Of a stretch of 64,000 bases of DNA, positions 8,805 to 19,845 are shown in pieces. The position numbers and the translations under genes were made by a program. The notes under the pieces were generated by a model. That model made no database searches. It was given only the letters and a program-made list of their open reading frames with translations, and was not told where the DNA came from. Every line of letters begins with the position of its first letter. The stretch's first letter is position 1. Source of the DNA: Frankia nepalensis (GTDB lineage Bacteria; Actinomycetota; Actinomycetes; Frankiales; Frankiaceae); NCBI RefSeq assembly GCF_016786325.1, contig NZ_JADWYU010000103.1:44735-108734 (forward strand), read 5' to 3'.

Positions 8805-10085
8805 GTGAGCGAAGGTCTGCGCGCCAGCGCGCCCGGAGTCTCCGCCGAATCCGGGGTCCCTGCCCGAGCCGGGGTTCCTGGCGTATCGGCGGAGCCGATC
8901 GGTGAGGTCCGGGAGCTGGCCGGGGAGGTTCGGGAACCCGGAGTTCCCGCTGGATCCGGGATCCCTGCCCGATCCGGGGTTCCTGCCCGATCCGGGGTTC
9001 CTGGCGTATCGGCGGAGCCGTTCGGTGAGGTCCGGGAGTCGATCGGTGAGGTCCGGGAGCCAGCCGGTGAGATCCGGGAGCCGACCCAGCGGGCCTACCG
9101 GGAGGTTCGCGGCGAGCAGGCAGGCGAGCGGGCACCGGAATCCGTGCGCGTCCACGCGGACGCGGCCGTGGGGGAGGAACCCGGCGAGTCGGCCGTCGCC
9201 GCGTCAGGGGCCGTTGCCATGAGCTCACCCGCGACAGCCAAGCCGCCGCCTTCCCGCCCGGGCCGGCGGCGGATCCGCGCCGGGCGTAACCTGCCGGCCG
9301 CCATCGCGGTCGGCGTCGTGCTCGGTGCCCTGATCCTGGTCCCCCTGTTCACCCTCAAGGCGGGATTCGTCGGCGTCGTCAGCGTGGCGGTGGCGATAGG
9401 CACCTTCGAGGTGGTCCGCGCCCTGCGGCTGGCGGGTCTGCGCCCCTCCCTGCCTCCGCTGGTCGCCGGCGCCGTGGCGATGCCGGTCGCCGCCTACCTG
9501 GGCGGCCCGGGCGCGCTGGTCGGCGCGCTGGCGGTCACCGTGCTCGCCGCGGCGGCGGCGCGCGCCGTCGGCGAACCGGCGGGCCTGCTGGAGGACCTGG
9601 CGGCCACGGTCTTCGCCGCCGTCTACGTCGGCTTCGCCGCCGGGTTCGCCATGCTGCTCACCGCGCAGGCCGATGGCCACTGGCGGGTGGTCGCCTTCCT
9701 CGGCACGGTCGTCGCGAGCGACATCGGCGGCTACACCGCCGGAGTGCTCTCCGGTGGGCGCCACAAGCTCGCGCCCACCGTGTCGCCCGGCAAGTCCTGG
9801 GAGGGCTTCGCGGGCTCGGCGCTGGCCTGTGTGCTGGTCGCGAGCGTCGTGGTCGCCTGGCCGCTGGGCGGCCATGTCTGGCAGGGGGTGCTGCTGGGGC
9901 TCGCGGTGGTCTGCACCGCGACCGTCGGTGACCTCGGCGAGTCGCTGCTCAAGCGCGACATCGGCATCAAGGACATGGGCAACCTGCTGCCCGGCCACGG
10001 TGGGATCATGGATCGGCTCGACTCCCTGTTGTGCACGGCTCCCGTCGCCTGGCTACTGATCACAGCTTTCCTGCCGCCGAGCTGA
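8805..10085 (+). CDS. cdsA: Phosphatidate cytidylyltransferase with repeat-derived N-terminal extension
   Basis: The last ~290 residues are a membrane CTP:phosphatidate cytidylyltransferase, which makes CDP-diacylglycerol for phospholipids. There are about eight hydrophobic segments and the signature [12 protein letters not shown]...[34 protein letters not shown]. The first ~138 residues are a low-complexity head ([21 protein letters not shown] and similar) encoded by two in-frame copies, 123 bp apart, of a palindromic repeat also found between genes in this window. The GTG at 8805 follows GAAGGGA. An ATG at 9219 would give a conventional protein without the head, so the extension may not be translated. 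It lies in the frr-cdsA-rlmN order normal for actinobacteria. Confidence 0.9.
   Translation: MSEGLRASAPGVSAESGVPARAGVPGVSAEPIGEVRELAGEVREPGVPAGSGIPARSGVPARSGVPGVSAEPFGEVRESIGEVREPAGEIREPTQRAYREVRGEQAGERAPESVRVHADAAVGEEPGESAVAASGAVAMSSPATAKPPPSRPGRRRIRAGRNLPAAIAVGVVLGALILVPLFTLKAGFVGVVSVAVAIGTFEVVRALRLAGLRPSLPPLVAGAVAMPVAAYLGGPGALVGALAVTVLAAAAARAVGEPAGLLEDLAATVFAAVYVGFAAGFAMLLTAQADGHWRVVAFLGTVVASDIGGYTAGVLSGGRHKLAPTVSPGKSWEGFAGSALACVLVASVVVAWPLGGHVWQGVLLGLAVVCTATVGDLGESLLKRDIGIKDMGNLLPGHGGIMDRLDSLLCTAPVAWLLITAFLPPS
8871..9060 (+). repeat. Palindromic repeat family, two in-frame copies inside cdsA
   Basis: The segment GGGGTTCCTGGCGTATCGGC, loop GGA, GCCGATCGGTGAGGTCC starts at 8871 and recurs at 8994 with small changes, an exact 41-codon offset. 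The ATCGGC/GCCGAT core and the flanking GGGGTTCCTG and GAGGTCC are the reverse complement of the intergenic copies at 15734, 35683 and 38253. Extra partial units (GATCCGGGGTTCCTGCCC) lie between the two copies. Confidence 0.75.
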
Positions 10086-10176
10086 CGGAACGTACCGCGC
10101 GTTCGTGCGCAGTGTGTTGCTCGCCCGCCGACGTGGACACCTGCCCGCGCGTCCGGTTTGGCACACTGGATGGGCC

Positions 10177-11670
10177 ATGACAGCCACCAGCGCCGAGACC
10201 GGCGATGCCGCCGGGACCGAAGGCGCCGCCAGGATCGAAGGCACCGCCCACCCGGACGGCGCCCGGCCGGTCGACGGCCCGGCCGGACGGGCTTCGGCGC
10301 CCCCCACTTCGCAGCCCCGCGCTTCGGCGCCTCCTACCTCGGCGCCCCTCAGCCTGACGCCGCGCCGGGTCAGGCCGCCGAGGCACCTCGCCGACCTGTC
10401 CCGCGAGGAGCGGCGGGCGCTGGCCGTGGAGCTCGGCCAGCCGGCCTTCCGGGCCGACCAGGTCGCGAGGCACTACTTCGCCCGGCTCGCCGCTCCTGGG
10501 GACACGGCGGGCATGACCGACCTGCCGGCCGCCGCCCGCGGCCCGCTGGCCGACGCCCTGCTGCCCCGGCTGCTGACCGCCGCGAGAACGCTGACCTGTG
10601 ACGACGGCGCCACCCGCAAGACGGCGTGGCGCACCGTCGACGGCGCGATGATCGAGTCGGTGCTGATGCGCTACCCGGACCGGGCGACCGTCTGCGTGTC
10701 CAGCCAGGCCGGCTGCGGCATGGGCTGCCCGTTCTGCGCGACCGGTCAGGGCGGGCTCATCCGCAACCTGACGGTCGCCGAGATCGTCGAACAGGTCGTG
10801 GACGCCGCCCGGGTGCTGCGCCGCGGTGAACTGCCCGGTGGCGGCGCCCGTGGCCAGGAGGAGCGCGACGACGCGTCCGGGGCCCGCGGCCCGAGCGCTC
10901 AGACGAGCCTGTCCAACGTTGTGTTCATGGGGATGGGCGAGCCACTCGCCAACTACCGGGCGCTGGTCACGGCGCTGCGCCGCCTCACCCAGCCGCCGCC
11001 GGACGGGCTCGGCCTGTCCGCCCGGTCGCTCACGGTCTCGACGGTGGGGCTGGTGCCGGCGATCGGCCGGCTGGCGCGCGAGGGGCTGCCGGTGCGGCTC
11101 GCGGTCTCGCTGCACGCCCCGGACGACGAGCTGCGCGACACCCTGGTGCCGGTCAACACCCGCTGGAAGGTGGCCGAGGTGCTTGACGCCGCCTGGGAGT
11201 ACGCGGCGCTGACCGGCCGGCGGGTCAGCATCGAGTACGCGCTCATCGACGACGTCAACGACCAGCCGGAGCGGGCCGACCTGCTCGCCCGGCTGCTCGC
11301 CGGCCGGCTGGCGCACGTCAACCTGATCCCGCTGAACCCGACCCGCGGGGTGGACTGGCGCGCGAGCGCCGCGACGCGGGAACGCGAGTTCGTCGCCCGG
11401 CTGCGCGCCCGCGGGATCACGACCACCGTCCGCGACACCCGGGGCCGGGAGATCGAGGCCGCCTGCGGCCAGCTCGCCGCGGACGGCACCGCCGGCGGGA
11501 GCCTCGGGGCCCGTCGGCGAGGCGGCGGCGCCGTGCCCACCGGTCCGGCCGATCTCGGCGACCTCGCCGATCTGGACCTTGCCGATCTGGACCTCCCCGG
11601 CCTGGAGGGCGCTGGGCTGGACGGCGCCGTCGGCTCCGGCGAAGCGGACGTGGCCCGTGGCCGTCGATAA
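10177..11670 (+). CDS. rlmN: 23S rRNA (adenine-C2)-methyltransferase RlmN
   Basis: A 497-aa radical SAM enzyme that methylates A2503 of 23S rRNA and some tRNAs at A37. The CX3CX2C cluster is Cys180, Cys184 and Cys187 in [15 protein letters not shown], and the C-terminal catalytic cysteine is Cys430 in [10 protein letters not shown]. Other family blocks are [44 protein letters not shown] and [11 protein letters not shown]. Compared with the usual ~370 residues there is a ~75-residue disordered head, a small insertion (about 225-245) and a ~60-residue tail with [14 protein letters not shown] repeats. The ATG at 10177 is the first start in this frame after cdsA with plausible spacing. Confidence 0.95.
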   Translation: MTATSAETGDAAGTEGAARIEGTAHPDGARPVDGPAGRASAPPTSQPRASAPPTSAPLSLTPRRVRPPRHLADLSREERRALAVELGQPAFRADQVARHYFARLAAPGDTAGMTDLPAAARGPLADALLPRLLTAARTLTCDDGATRKTAWRTVDGAMIESVLMRYPDRATVCVSSQAGCGMGCPFCATGQGGLIRNLTVAEIVEQVVDAARVLRRGELPGGGARGQEERDDASGARGPSAQTSLSNVVFMGMGEPLANYRALVTALRRLTQPPPDGLGLSARSLTVSTVGLVPAIGRLAREGLPVRLAVSLHAPDDELRDTLVPVNTRWKVAEVLDAAWEYAALTGRRVSIEYALIDDVNDQPERADLLARLLAGRLAHVNLIPLNPTRGVDWRASAATREREFVARLRARGITTTVRDTRGREIEAACGQLAADGTAGGSLGARRRGGGAVPTGPADLGDLADLDLADLDLPGLEGAGLDGAVGSGEADVARGRR

Positions 11671-13066
11671 TCCTTCCTCCCGCGGCACCCCCGTGGGCCG
11701 TGGCATATCCGGCTCGACTGGCCGGGGACCGGTCCGGACGGGTGAAGCTCGTGGTTCCGCCCGGGCCGGTGAGGCCGATTCGGGCGGCCCAGGCGTCTCG
11801 GCCCGGCGGGTCTCCGCCGGCTCCGCCACCGGCCGGCCGGTGGCCGGCCGCGCCGGCGCGCGGGGGCGCCGGGCGGGCTCCCGCCGCGCGGGCGGCTCCG
11901 CCGGTGGCCGGGCCTCGGCGCCGAACAGGACCACCACCGTCTGGCTGCCCATCGCCGCCGCGCTCGTGGTGGTCGCCCTGCTGCTCGGGTACGCGTTCGT
12001 GAGCGACCCAGGCGACGAGCCGACGGCCGGCGGAGACGGCCTCGCGGCGGCCGCCGCGAGAGCCGGGTACCCCGAGGACGCCAGCGAGCCGGGAGACGAA
12101 GGCGGCGACGGCGGCGGCTCAGGGGCCGATGACGGCGCCTCCGTCATCGTTCCCGTTGGCCCGAGCGGCTGCGAGACCGGCAAGACCCTGCCCGCGGGCG
12201 TGACGACCGAGACGGTCACCGTTGGCAAGTCCAAGCGGAGCTTCCTGCTCGCCGTCCCGGCGGACACGCCGGCCGGCGAGCCGCGCCCGCTGATCCTGAA
12301 CTTCCACGCGGCCGGCCAGCCACCGACCGACCTGGAGGCCTACACCGGCCTCGCTGGGGAAGCGACGAAGCAGGGGTATGTCGTCGTCGACCCGGCCGGT
12401 GTGGACAACCGGTGGAACTTCGCCTCCTCGGGCGGAGGCCAGCCGGACGACATCGCGTTCGTCGCCGCGTTGCTGGCCGACCTGCGTACCCGCGGCTGCC
12501 TGGCGGACGGACGAGTCTTCGCCACCGGGTTCGGGGACGGCGCCGACATGGCGGTCGCCGCCAGCTGCGCGCTGCCCGGCCGGATCGCGGCGATCGTCTC
12601 CGTTGCCGGCAGCGTCGTCCCGGCCGACTGCGAGAAGCCGATCACGAACCTGTTCGAGATCCACGGGGCCGAGGACCCGGTCGCGCCCTGGGACGGCGGC
12701 GGCGCGCCGCGGGCCACGCCATCCGGCGAGGTCACCGCGCAGCCGGTGACCGAGCGCCTCGGCCGCTACGCCCGGGGCGCCGGCTGTGACGCGGAGCCGA
12801 CCAACCAGCAGCTGCCCGGGCTCGGCGAGCTGACCGCGTGGGCCTGCGATGGCAAGCCCGATGTCGGCGCGCTCCGGGTGGCCAGGGGTGGCCACACCTG
12901 GCCGCAGGCCGAGGCGCGCCCCGATCTCGGCCCGACGGCGACCTCGTTCAGCGCGACGGTCGTAAGTCTGCTGTACTTCCGGGCCCATCCGGTGGTCGGT
13001 GCCGTGGTGTCGCCGACCTCGCCCGGTCTGGCTCAGTCCCTCGGTGACGCGCTCGCGGGCGGCTGA
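11657..13066 (+). CDS. Membrane-anchored PHB-depolymerase/LpqC-like protein lacking its nucleophile
   Basis: A 469-aa protein with a ~90-residue Arg/Ser/Gly-rich cytoplasmic head, one transmembrane helix ([23 protein letters not shown]), a Gly/Asp/Glu-rich linker and an exported alpha/beta-hydrolase domain of the polyhydroxybutyrate-depolymerase/feruloyl-esterase type. The domain shows [27 protein letters not shown] and [17 protein letters not shown]. The acid region [13 protein letters not shown] and the histidine GGHTWP are present. The nucleophile elbow, normally G-x-S-x-G, reads G291-F-G293-D-G295, so the serine is missing and esterase activity is unlikely. The start is uncertain: the GTG at 11657 overlaps the rlmN end by 14 bp, and later GTGs are possible. 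Confidence 0.7.
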   Translation: MAVDNPSSRGTPVGRGISGSTGRGPVRTGEARGSARAGEADSGGPGVSARRVSAGSATGRPVAGRAGARGRRAGSRRAGGSAGGRASAPNRTTTVWLPIAAALVVVALLLGYAFVSDPGDEPTAGGDGLAAAAARAGYPEDASEPGDEGGDGGGSGADDGASVIVPVGPSGCETGKTLPAGVTTETVTVGKSKRSFLLAVPADTPAGEPRPLILNFHAAGQPPTDLEAYTGLAGEATKQGYVVVDPAGVDNRWNFASSGGGQPDDIAFVAALLADLRTRGCLADGRVFATGFGDGADMAVAASCALPGRIAAIVSVAGSVVPADCEKPITNLFEIHGAEDPVAPWDGGGAPRATPSGEVTAQPVTERLGRYARGAGCDAEPTNQQLPGLGELTAWACDGKPDVGALRVARGGHTWPQAEARPDLGPTATSFSATVVSLLYFRAHPVVGAVVSPTSPGLAQSLGDALAGG

Positions 13067-13273
13067 CCCGGTTCGCCGCGGCTGGCCGCGGCCGGGGCGA
13101 TCGGCGCCGATGTGGCGAACTTCTCCACTTCCTCCCGAGTTCTGGGGAACCGGGCGCTGGAGCTGCGCGATCGCGGGCAGCGGCGTCGGGAGGTCCGCGG
13201 GAGCTGTCATGAACCGAACAGGGGTGAAGCGAACAGGCCGTCGTCGGGCGGTGGATGGGCCTGCGACAATGGG

Positions 13274-14503
13274 GTGGTGTCGCAGCCGCGGGTCGTTCGT
13301 GAGGTCGTTCTGCTCGGGTCGACGGGATCGATCGGGACTCAGGCAATCGATGTAGTTCGCCGCAACCCGGACAAGTTCCGGGTGGTCGGACTGCTCGGGG
13401 GCGGAGGGCGGGTGGATCTGCTCGCCCAGCAGGCCCTCGACCTGGGTGTCGAAGTGGTAGGGGTGGCGGCCGCGTCCGCCGCGCAGGATCTCCAGATCGC
13501 GTTCTACGCGGAGGCGTCCAAGCGCGGGTTCCGGCGTGGCGAGTTCGCCGTCCCGAAGATCCTGGCTGGTCCGGAGGCGGCGATCGAGATCGCCGCCTGG
13601 CCCTGCGACGTCGTGCTCAACGGCGTCACCGGGTCCGTCGGCCTCGCGCCGACGCTGTCCGCGCTCGCCGCCGGGCGCACCGTCGCCCTGGCGAACAAGG
13701 AGTCGTTGGTGGCCGGCGGGCCACTGGTGCTCGACGCGCTCGACGGCGACCCCGACCGGCTGATCCCGGTGGACTCCGAGCACTCGGCGCTGGCGCAGTG
13801 CCTGCGCGGCGGCCGGCGCGAGGAGGTGCGCAAGCTGGTGCTCACCGCCAGCGGCGGGCCGTTCCGCGGCAAGCGCCGGGAGGAGCTGGCCGCCGTCACC
13901 CGGGAGCAGGCGCTGGCCCACCCGACCTGGGACATGGGCCCGTTCGTCACGATCAACTCCGCCACCCTGATGAACAAGGGGCTGGAGCTGATCGAGGCGC
14001 ACCTGTTCTTCGGTGTCCCCTACGACGACATCGCGGTGGTCGTGCACCCGCAGTCGCTGGTGCACTCGATGGTCGAGTTCTATGACGGTTCGACGATCGC
14101 GCAGGTCTCGCCGCCGGACATGCGGCTGCCGATCGCGCTCGCGCTCGGCTGGCCCGACCGGGTTCCCGAGGCGCAGCGCCCGATGGACTGGACCACGGCC
14201 CAGACCATGACGTTCTTCCCGCTCGACGACGAGGCCTTCCCGTCCGTCGGGCTGGCCCGTGACTCGGGTAAGCGAGGCGGAACCGCGCCCGCGGTGTTCA
14301 ACGCGGCCAACGAGGAAGCGGTCGGGGCCTTCCTGGCCGGGAAGCTGCCGTTCGTTCGGATCGTCGACATCGTCGCCGAGGTGCTCTCCGAGCACGAGGT
14401 GATCGCGAAGCCCACGCTCGAGGAGGTGTACGCCACCGAACGGGAGGCGCGCGCCGCGGCCGGACGGCTGATCGAGCGGGAAGGCACGGTGGTGTCCCGG
14501 TGA
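13274..14503 (+). CDS. dxr: 1-deoxy-D-xylulose 5-phosphate reductoisomerase
   Basis: A 409-aa enzyme of the MEP isoprenoid pathway, converting DXP to MEP with NADPH. The NADPH motif [14 protein letters not shown] is at about residues 15-28; [21 protein letters not shown] and [10 protein letters not shown] form the active site with metal ligands in the DSEHSA block; the C-terminus holds [17 protein letters not shown]. The frame is open from 13112, but the extra 54 residues do not look like protein, so I take the tandem GTG GTG at 13274. The stop overlaps the next gene, giving a tight dxr-rip-ispG cluster; dxr and ispG act in the same pathway. Confidence 0.95.
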   Translation: MVSQPRVVREVVLLGSTGSIGTQAIDVVRRNPDKFRVVGLLGGGGRVDLLAQQALDLGVEVVGVAAASAAQDLQIAFYAEASKRGFRRGEFAVPKILAGPEAAIEIAAWPCDVVLNGVTGSVGLAPTLSALAAGRTVALANKESLVAGGPLVLDALDGDPDRLIPVDSEHSALAQCLRGGRREEVRKLVLTASGGPFRGKRREELAAVTREQALAHPTWDMGPFVTINSATLMNKGLELIEAHLFFGVPYDDIAVVVHPQSLVHSMVEFYDGSTIAQVSPPDMRLPIALALGWPDRVPEAQRPMDWTTAQTMTFFPLDDEAFPSVGLARDSGKRGGTAPAVFNAANEEAVGAFLAGKLPFVRIVDIVAEVLSEHEVIAKPTLEEVYATEREARAAAGRLIEREGTVVSR

Positions 14504-15681
14504 TGCTGCTCGGCATCGTCGCCTTCGTGGCGGCGCTGCTCATCTCGGTGTGCCTGCACGAGGCCGGGCATTTCTTCACCGCTCGGCACTACGGCATGAA
14601 GGCCTCCCGGTTCTTCGTCGGCTTCGGCCCGACCCTGTGGTCACGCAAGCGCGGCGAGACGGAGTACGGCGTCAAGGCGATCCCGGCCGGGGGCTTCGTC
14701 AAGATCGAGGGGATGACCCCGCTCGAGGAGATCGACCCGGCCGACGTCCCGCGGGCGTTCTACAACAAGCCCGCCCGCGCCCGGCTGGTGGTGATGTCGG
14801 CGGGCTCGATCGTCCACTTCATCATCGCCATCGTCCTGATCTACGGCGTCCTGCTGACCCTGGGCACGCCGAAGGTGAGCGAGAACAAGATCGGCGCCAC
14901 CAGCTGCGTGGCGACCACCGCCGAGTGCTCCGGGTCCGGGCCGGCGGCGGCCGCCGGCATGCGCCCGGGCGACCGGGTGATCAGCTTCGACGGCGTGCCG
15001 ATCACGAAGTGGCAGCAGTTCACCCAGCTGGTTCGCGAGCACGGCGCGGGTCAGGCCACCGTGGTGGTCGACCGGGACGGCGAGCGCGTCACCCTGACAC
15101 CCACGCTCGTCGAGGTGCTGCGCGACCGGGCGACCGGCGGGGAGGGGAAGGACCCGGTCGGCGCGATCGGCGTCAAACCGGGCATCGACTCCGAGCGCTA
15201 CGGCCCGATCGCGGCGATCCCGCGCACCGGTGACGTCATCTGGACCGGCGTCACCGGGATGTACGAGACCCTGACCCACCGGCTCGACGATCTGGGCAAC
15301 CTGTTCAGCGACAACCGGGACCCGGCCGGCTTCGTCAGTGTCGTGGGCGCGGCGCGCATCGGTGGCGACGTCGTCGCCGCCCCGGACAGCTCCTGGCCGG
15401 ACCGGATCCGTGACTTCCTGGTCCTGGTCGCGGCGATCAACCTGGCTGTCGGGATCTTCAACCTGTTGCCGCTGTTGCCGCTGGACGGTGGCCACATCGC
15501 CGTCCTCGCGTTCGAGCAGGCCAGGCACGGGCTGCGGCGGCTGCGTGGCTACCGTGGTCCCGTGCAGCGGGTGGACTTCGCGAAGCTGTTACCAGCCACC
15601 TACGCGACGGTGATCGTGCTGCTCGGATTCAGCCTGCTCATCCTGTCCGCCGACATCGTCAACCCGATCCGTCTGCAGTGA
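14500..15681 (+). CDS. rip: Site-2 zinc metalloprotease (RseP/Rip1 type)
   Basis: A 393-aa intramembrane protease that cleaves anti-sigma factors and other membrane proteins. HEAGH at His20-His24 in the first transmembrane helix supplies zinc ligands, and the last helices carry [19 protein letters not shown] with the third ligand Asp. A PDZ domain (about 145-215, [22 protein letters not shown]) lies between. The GTG start overlaps the dxr stop, and an ATG follows in the next codon. dxr, rip and ispG in this order match Rv2870c-Rv2869c-Rv2868c of M. tuberculosis, where Rip1 processes anti-sigma factors. Confidence 0.95.
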   Translation: MMLLGIVAFVAALLISVCLHEAGHFFTARHYGMKASRFFVGFGPTLWSRKRGETEYGVKAIPAGGFVKIEGMTPLEEIDPADVPRAFYNKPARARLVVMSAGSIVHFIIAIVLIYGVLLTLGTPKVSENKIGATSCVATTAECSGSGPAAAAGMRPGDRVISFDGVPITKWQQFTQLVREHGAGQATVVVDRDGERVTLTPTLVEVLRDRATGGEGKDPVGAIGVKPGIDSERYGPIAAIPRTGDVIWTGVTGMYETLTHRLDDLGNLFSDNRDPAGFVSVVGAARIGGDVVAAPDSSWPDRIRDFLVLVAAINLAVGIFNLLPLLPLDGGHIAVLAFEQARHGLRRLRGYRGPVQRVDFAKLLPATYATVIVLLGFSLLILSADIVNPIRLQ

Positions 15682-15714
15682 CCCGCGCTGACCCGTGCCG
15701 CTGGACCTCGGACC

Positions 15715-15799
15715 TCCCAGATCGGCGCCCGGACCTCCCGGATCGGCGAAGCCGATCCGGGAGGAACCCCGGATCCGGCAGGAACCCGGGGAAAGAACC
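15715..15799. repeat. Intergenic palindromic repeat, best copy of the family
   Basis: CCTCCCGGATCGGC (15734-15747), a GAA loop and GCCGATCCGGGAGG (15751-15764) form a perfect 14-bp hairpin. Half-units GACCTCCCAGATCGGCG and GAACCCCGGATCCGGCAGG flank it. It sits between rip and ispG and could act as a transcription terminator or a REP-like element. The same units occur at 8871-9060, 35683-35713 and 38253-38302. Confidence 0.8.
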
Positions 15800-15849
15800 G
15801 CGCCGGGCACGCACACCGCTTCCGAATCCCAGTGAGGACTGAGGACACC

Positions 15850-17004
<1,155 letters not shown>

Positions 17005-17019
17005 AAAGCACGACGCTGG

Positions 17020-17871
17020 ATGGGCCTGCCGCTGCGGTCCACCCCTGTCCGGCTGCTCGACGACCGGGATCTGCCCGCGGTCCGTCAGCTGCTGGCCCGT
17101 GACCCGGTCACCGACGTGTTCGTCGCGTCCCGGGTGGAGGCGTGCGGGCTCGACCCGTGGCGGCTGGGCGCCGAGGTCTGGGGGCACATCGTCGACGGCA
17201 GGATCGCGGCGCTGTGCTACTCCGGCGCGAACCTGTGGCCGGTCGGCGCAGGGCCCGCCTCCGTGCGGCTGTTCGCGGAGCGGGCCCGGCGCGCCGGCCG
17301 GCGCTGCTCGTCGATCGTCGGCGAGGCCGGCTCGGTCGCCGAGCTCTGGCGCCACCTCGAGCCGGCATGGGGCCCGGCCCGCGAAGTGCGCGCCGAGCAG
17401 CCGCTGCTCGTCATCGACGGCCCGCCGCTCATCGCGCCGGACCGGCTGGTTCGCCTGGTCCGACCCGACGAACTGGACGTGCTGCTGCCGGCCAGCGTCG
17501 CGATGTTCACCGAGGAGATCGGGGTGTCCCCGGTGGGCGCGGACGGCGGCACCCTCTACCGCGCCCGGGTCGCGGAGTTCATCGGACAGCGCCGCTCGTT
17601 CGCGCGGATCGAGGACGGGCGGGTGCTGTTCAAGGCGGAGATCGGCGCGGTCGCCGGCGGGGTCTGCCAGGTGCAGGGCGTCTGGGTCGACCCGTCGATG
17701 CGCGGCCGCGGGCTGGGCGCCGCCGGGACGGCCAGCGTCGTCGCCCTCGCCCAGAGCATGTACGCGCCGGTCGTGAGCCTCTACGTCAACGACTTCAACC
17801 TGCCCGCCCGCCGCGCCTACGCGCGGGTCGGCTTCGACCGCGTCGGCACCTTCGCGTCGGTGCTCTTTTGA
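17020..17871 (+). CDS. DUF4081/GNAT family N-acetyltransferase
   Basis: A 283-aa protein of the actinobacterial family found directly after ispG (Rv2867c in M. tuberculosis). The N-terminal half (about 15-140) is the DUF4081 domain, and the C-terminal half is a GNAT fold with VQGVWVDPSMRGRGLGAAGTASVVALAQ, where RGRGLG binds the acetyl-CoA pyrophosphate, followed by LYVNDFNLPARRAYARVGF. The substrate is unknown. It starts 16 bp after the ispG stop, so it is probably co-transcribed with it. No membrane segment or signal is seen. Confidence 0.88.
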   Translation: MGLPLRSTPVRLLDDRDLPAVRQLLARDPVTDVFVASRVEACGLDPWRLGAEVWGHIVDGRIAALCYSGANLWPVGAGPASVRLFAERARRAGRRCSSIVGEAGSVAELWRHLEPAWGPAREVRAEQPLLVIDGPPLIAPDRLVRLVRPDELDVLLPASVAMFTEEIGVSPVGADGGTLYRARVAEFIGQRRSFARIEDGRVLFKAEIGAVAGGVCQVQGVWVDPSMRGRGLGAAGTASVVALAQSMYAPVVSLYVNDFNLPARRAYARVGFDRVGTFASVLF

Positions 17872-18460
17872 TGGTTCGCTCCGTCCGGGCGGCGCGCTCC
17901 GGCCCCGTCCTTGCTTCGCTGCGGACGGGACCTCCGCGCGCCGTCCTCCTCCGCGAACGTGCGCTCCGGCGACCTCCGCTGCGGCCCGCCACTTCGCTTC
18001 GCTCGTGGCGGGCCTCCGCGGAGGCGCGCCTGCGCGCCAGCTCGGTTACGACGTTCTCGACCAGTCCATCCCGGGCTACCCCTTGCTGGGAGCCACTTCG
18101 CTTCGCTCGTGGTGGGTCTGCGTGGAGGCCCGTCAGTTCGGTATAGGGCGCCTCGGTCGGGTCTGTTCAGGGCTGCGTCCTCGCGGGGAGCCGCTTCGCT
18201 TTGCTCGTGGCGGGTGTCCGGGGATGCGGGTCTGCGTGGCAGTTCGGTTTCGGGGGCCTTGGTCGGGTCTGTTCAGGGTTGCGCCCTGGCGGGGAGCCGC
18301 TTCGCTTTGCTCGTGGCGGGTGTCCGGGGAGGCGCGCTTGCGTGGCAGTTCGGTTTTGGGGACCTTGGTCGGGTCTGTTCAGGGTTGTGCCCTCGCGGGG
18401 GAGCCATTCGCTTCGGTTGTGGTGGGTGTCCGTGGGGGGGCTCTGGCTCAAATTCGGTGG
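17872..18460. repeat. Degenerate ~106-bp tandem repeats
   Basis: Starting around 17985, units of about 98, 106 and 107 bp follow one another with anchors near 18087, 18185, 18291 and 18398. Each unit holds GGGAGCCGCTTCGCTTTGCTCG, a GGCGGGTGTCCGGGGA piece, GGCAGTTCGGTTT and GGTCGGGTCTGTTCAGGG (positions approximate). The first and last units are worn. All frames are open in part, but no frame has a credible product. The array fills the gap after the GNAT gene; 18461-18817 then holds no recognisable gene. Confidence 0.8.
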
Positions 18461-18817
18461 TAACGCGGAGTCACCGCACACCGCAGCCCCGTGCGTGCCG
18501 CGTATGTCGGATATCGGCTCGTTTGGAGATGTCGCCGTGGCGGTCGAGGGACTCGGAAACGATCACCAGGCATCTGGTTCGGTCGTGTTCGCCGCCTGCC
18601 GCGTCGACTGCGCCTGCTAACAGACGGTCACCACCGAATTCGAGCCAGAGCCCGTGGGGGTGTGTCTGCGTGCCGGTTCGGCTGTGAAGGCTTGAACGTT
18701 GTTCCCTGGACTGGCCCGTTCGGTTGGTCGGCCGGTCAAGAGGCGGCGGCGTCCAGCTGTTGGGGCCCGTCAGACCCGGCGCGCGCGCCCGGGCGCGGGG
18801 GACGGCAAGATGGAGAC

Positions 18818-19273
18818 ATGCAGATCTCCGCGCGCGCCGACTACGCTCTGCGCGCCCTGCTGACCCTGGCCGCCAGTGACGGTGGGCTGGTCAAGGGCGA
18901 GACCCTTGCCTCGGCGCAGGACCTGCCGCTGCGGTTCCTTGAGAACATCCTCACCGACCTGCGCCGCAGCGGGCTGGTGACCAGCCGGCGCGGCGCGGAG
19001 GGTGGCTATCAGCTGGCCCGGCCGGCCAGCGAGATCGACGTGGCGACGGTGATCAGGGCCACGGACGGCCCGCTGGCCGGTGTGCGCGGCCGCCGTCCCG
19101 AGGAGGTCACCTACGAGGGCGCGGCCAAGAACCTGCAGGACGTGTGGATCGCCGTCCGGGTGAGCCTGCGCCAGGTGCTGGAGTCGGTCACGCTCGCCGA
19201 CATCGCCACCGGCGAGCTTCCCGAGATCGTCCGGGAGCGCGGCCGCGTCCCCGGGGCCTGGGCGCCGCGGTAG
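18818..19273 (+). CDS. Rrf2-family transcriptional regulator without cysteines
   Basis: A 151-aa Rrf2 regulator. The winged helix-turn-helix covers residues 1-80 (MQISARADYALRALLTLA, LPLRFLENILTDLRRSGLVTSRRGAEGGYQLARP). The dimerisation helix QDVWIAVRVSLRQVLESVTLADI follows. The loop that holds three cysteines for an iron-sulphur cluster in IscR or NsrR (here around GPLAGVRGRRPEEVTYEGA) has none; the whole protein has no cysteine. It therefore cannot be an Fe-S sensor of the IscR type and may bind another ligand, as CymR-like members do. The ATG follows GGAGAC. Its regulon is not evident from neighbours. Confidence 0.88.
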   Translation: MQISARADYALRALLTLAASDGGLVKGETLASAQDLPLRFLENILTDLRRSGLVTSRRGAEGGYQLARPASEIDVATVIRATDGPLAGVRGRRPEEVTYEGAAKNLQDVWIAVRVSLRQVLESVTLADIATGELPEIVRERGRVPGAWAPR

Positions 19274-19286
19274 GCCACGGGCTCCC

Positions 19287-19808
19287 TCAGGGACGGCCGG
19301 GAAGCGCCGGAAGCACGGTGACAGGGTTCGCGCCGGCCGTCAGGCGGGCGCGCAGGGCGCGCAGGGCCGCCTGGCCGAGCGCGTCCACGACGAGTTCGCG
19401 GGCCGGCCCCGTGACCGCGCCGACCGCGTCGTAGGCCGCCGCGGCCGTCCGGTCGTCCAGCTCCGCGAGCAGCGTCAGCGCGCTCTGGACGTCCACCGGC
19501 CGGACCGGCAACGTGTATGCGGGCAGCGCGGCCGGCGGTTCCCCGCCGGCGTCGAGAATCAGCTCGGTCAGCCGGTCCCGCAGCTCCCGGTGGGCGGCGT
19601 AGGCCGCCAGCGCCAGGCCGCGCGCGTCGCGCGCCGGCGCGCCAAGCGGGGCGAGCGCGCCGCCGGCCGACGACGCCCCGTACATCGCCGCGTGCTCGAC
19701 GGCGAGCAACGCGGACAGCGCCGCCGCCGCCTTCGGGTCCGGGGAGGGGGTCCCCTGGGGCGTTCCCGCCGGTTGGCTCGCCGCCGCCGTCGTGCCTGTC
19801 GTCGCCAT
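19287..19808 (-). CDS. DUF4439 ferritin-like protein
   Basis: A 173-aa alanine-rich helical protein of the DUF4439 ferritin-like family: ALSALLAVEHAAMYGASSAGG, ALAAYAAHRELRDRLTELI and SALTLLAELDDRTAAAAYDAVG give four predicted helices with Glu and His at positions like ferritin metal ligands. There is no signal peptide from the chosen ATG. It lies 37 bp after a lipoprotein that also looks like DUF4439, so the two are likely one unit. The pair sits divergently from rimP, as Rv2843-Rv2844 do near rimP in M. tuberculosis. The function is unknown. Confidence 0.72.
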   Translation of the reverse strand: MATTGTTAAASQPAGTPQGTPSPDPKAAAALSALLAVEHAAMYGASSAGGALAPLGAPARDARGLALAAYAAHRELRDRLTELILDAGGEPPAALPAYTLPVRPVDVQSALTLLAELDDRTAAAAYDAVGAVTGPARELVVDALGQAALRALRARLTAGANPVTVLPALPGRP

Positions 19809-19845
19809 AGCGCTTGTCGCCGTTCCTCGTGCGCCGGGTCGCGGG

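Noticed and set aside
17985..18460. CRISPR array
   Set aside because: The repeats are ~106 bp, degenerate over their whole length and without short identical repeats separated by unique spacers; no cas gene is near.
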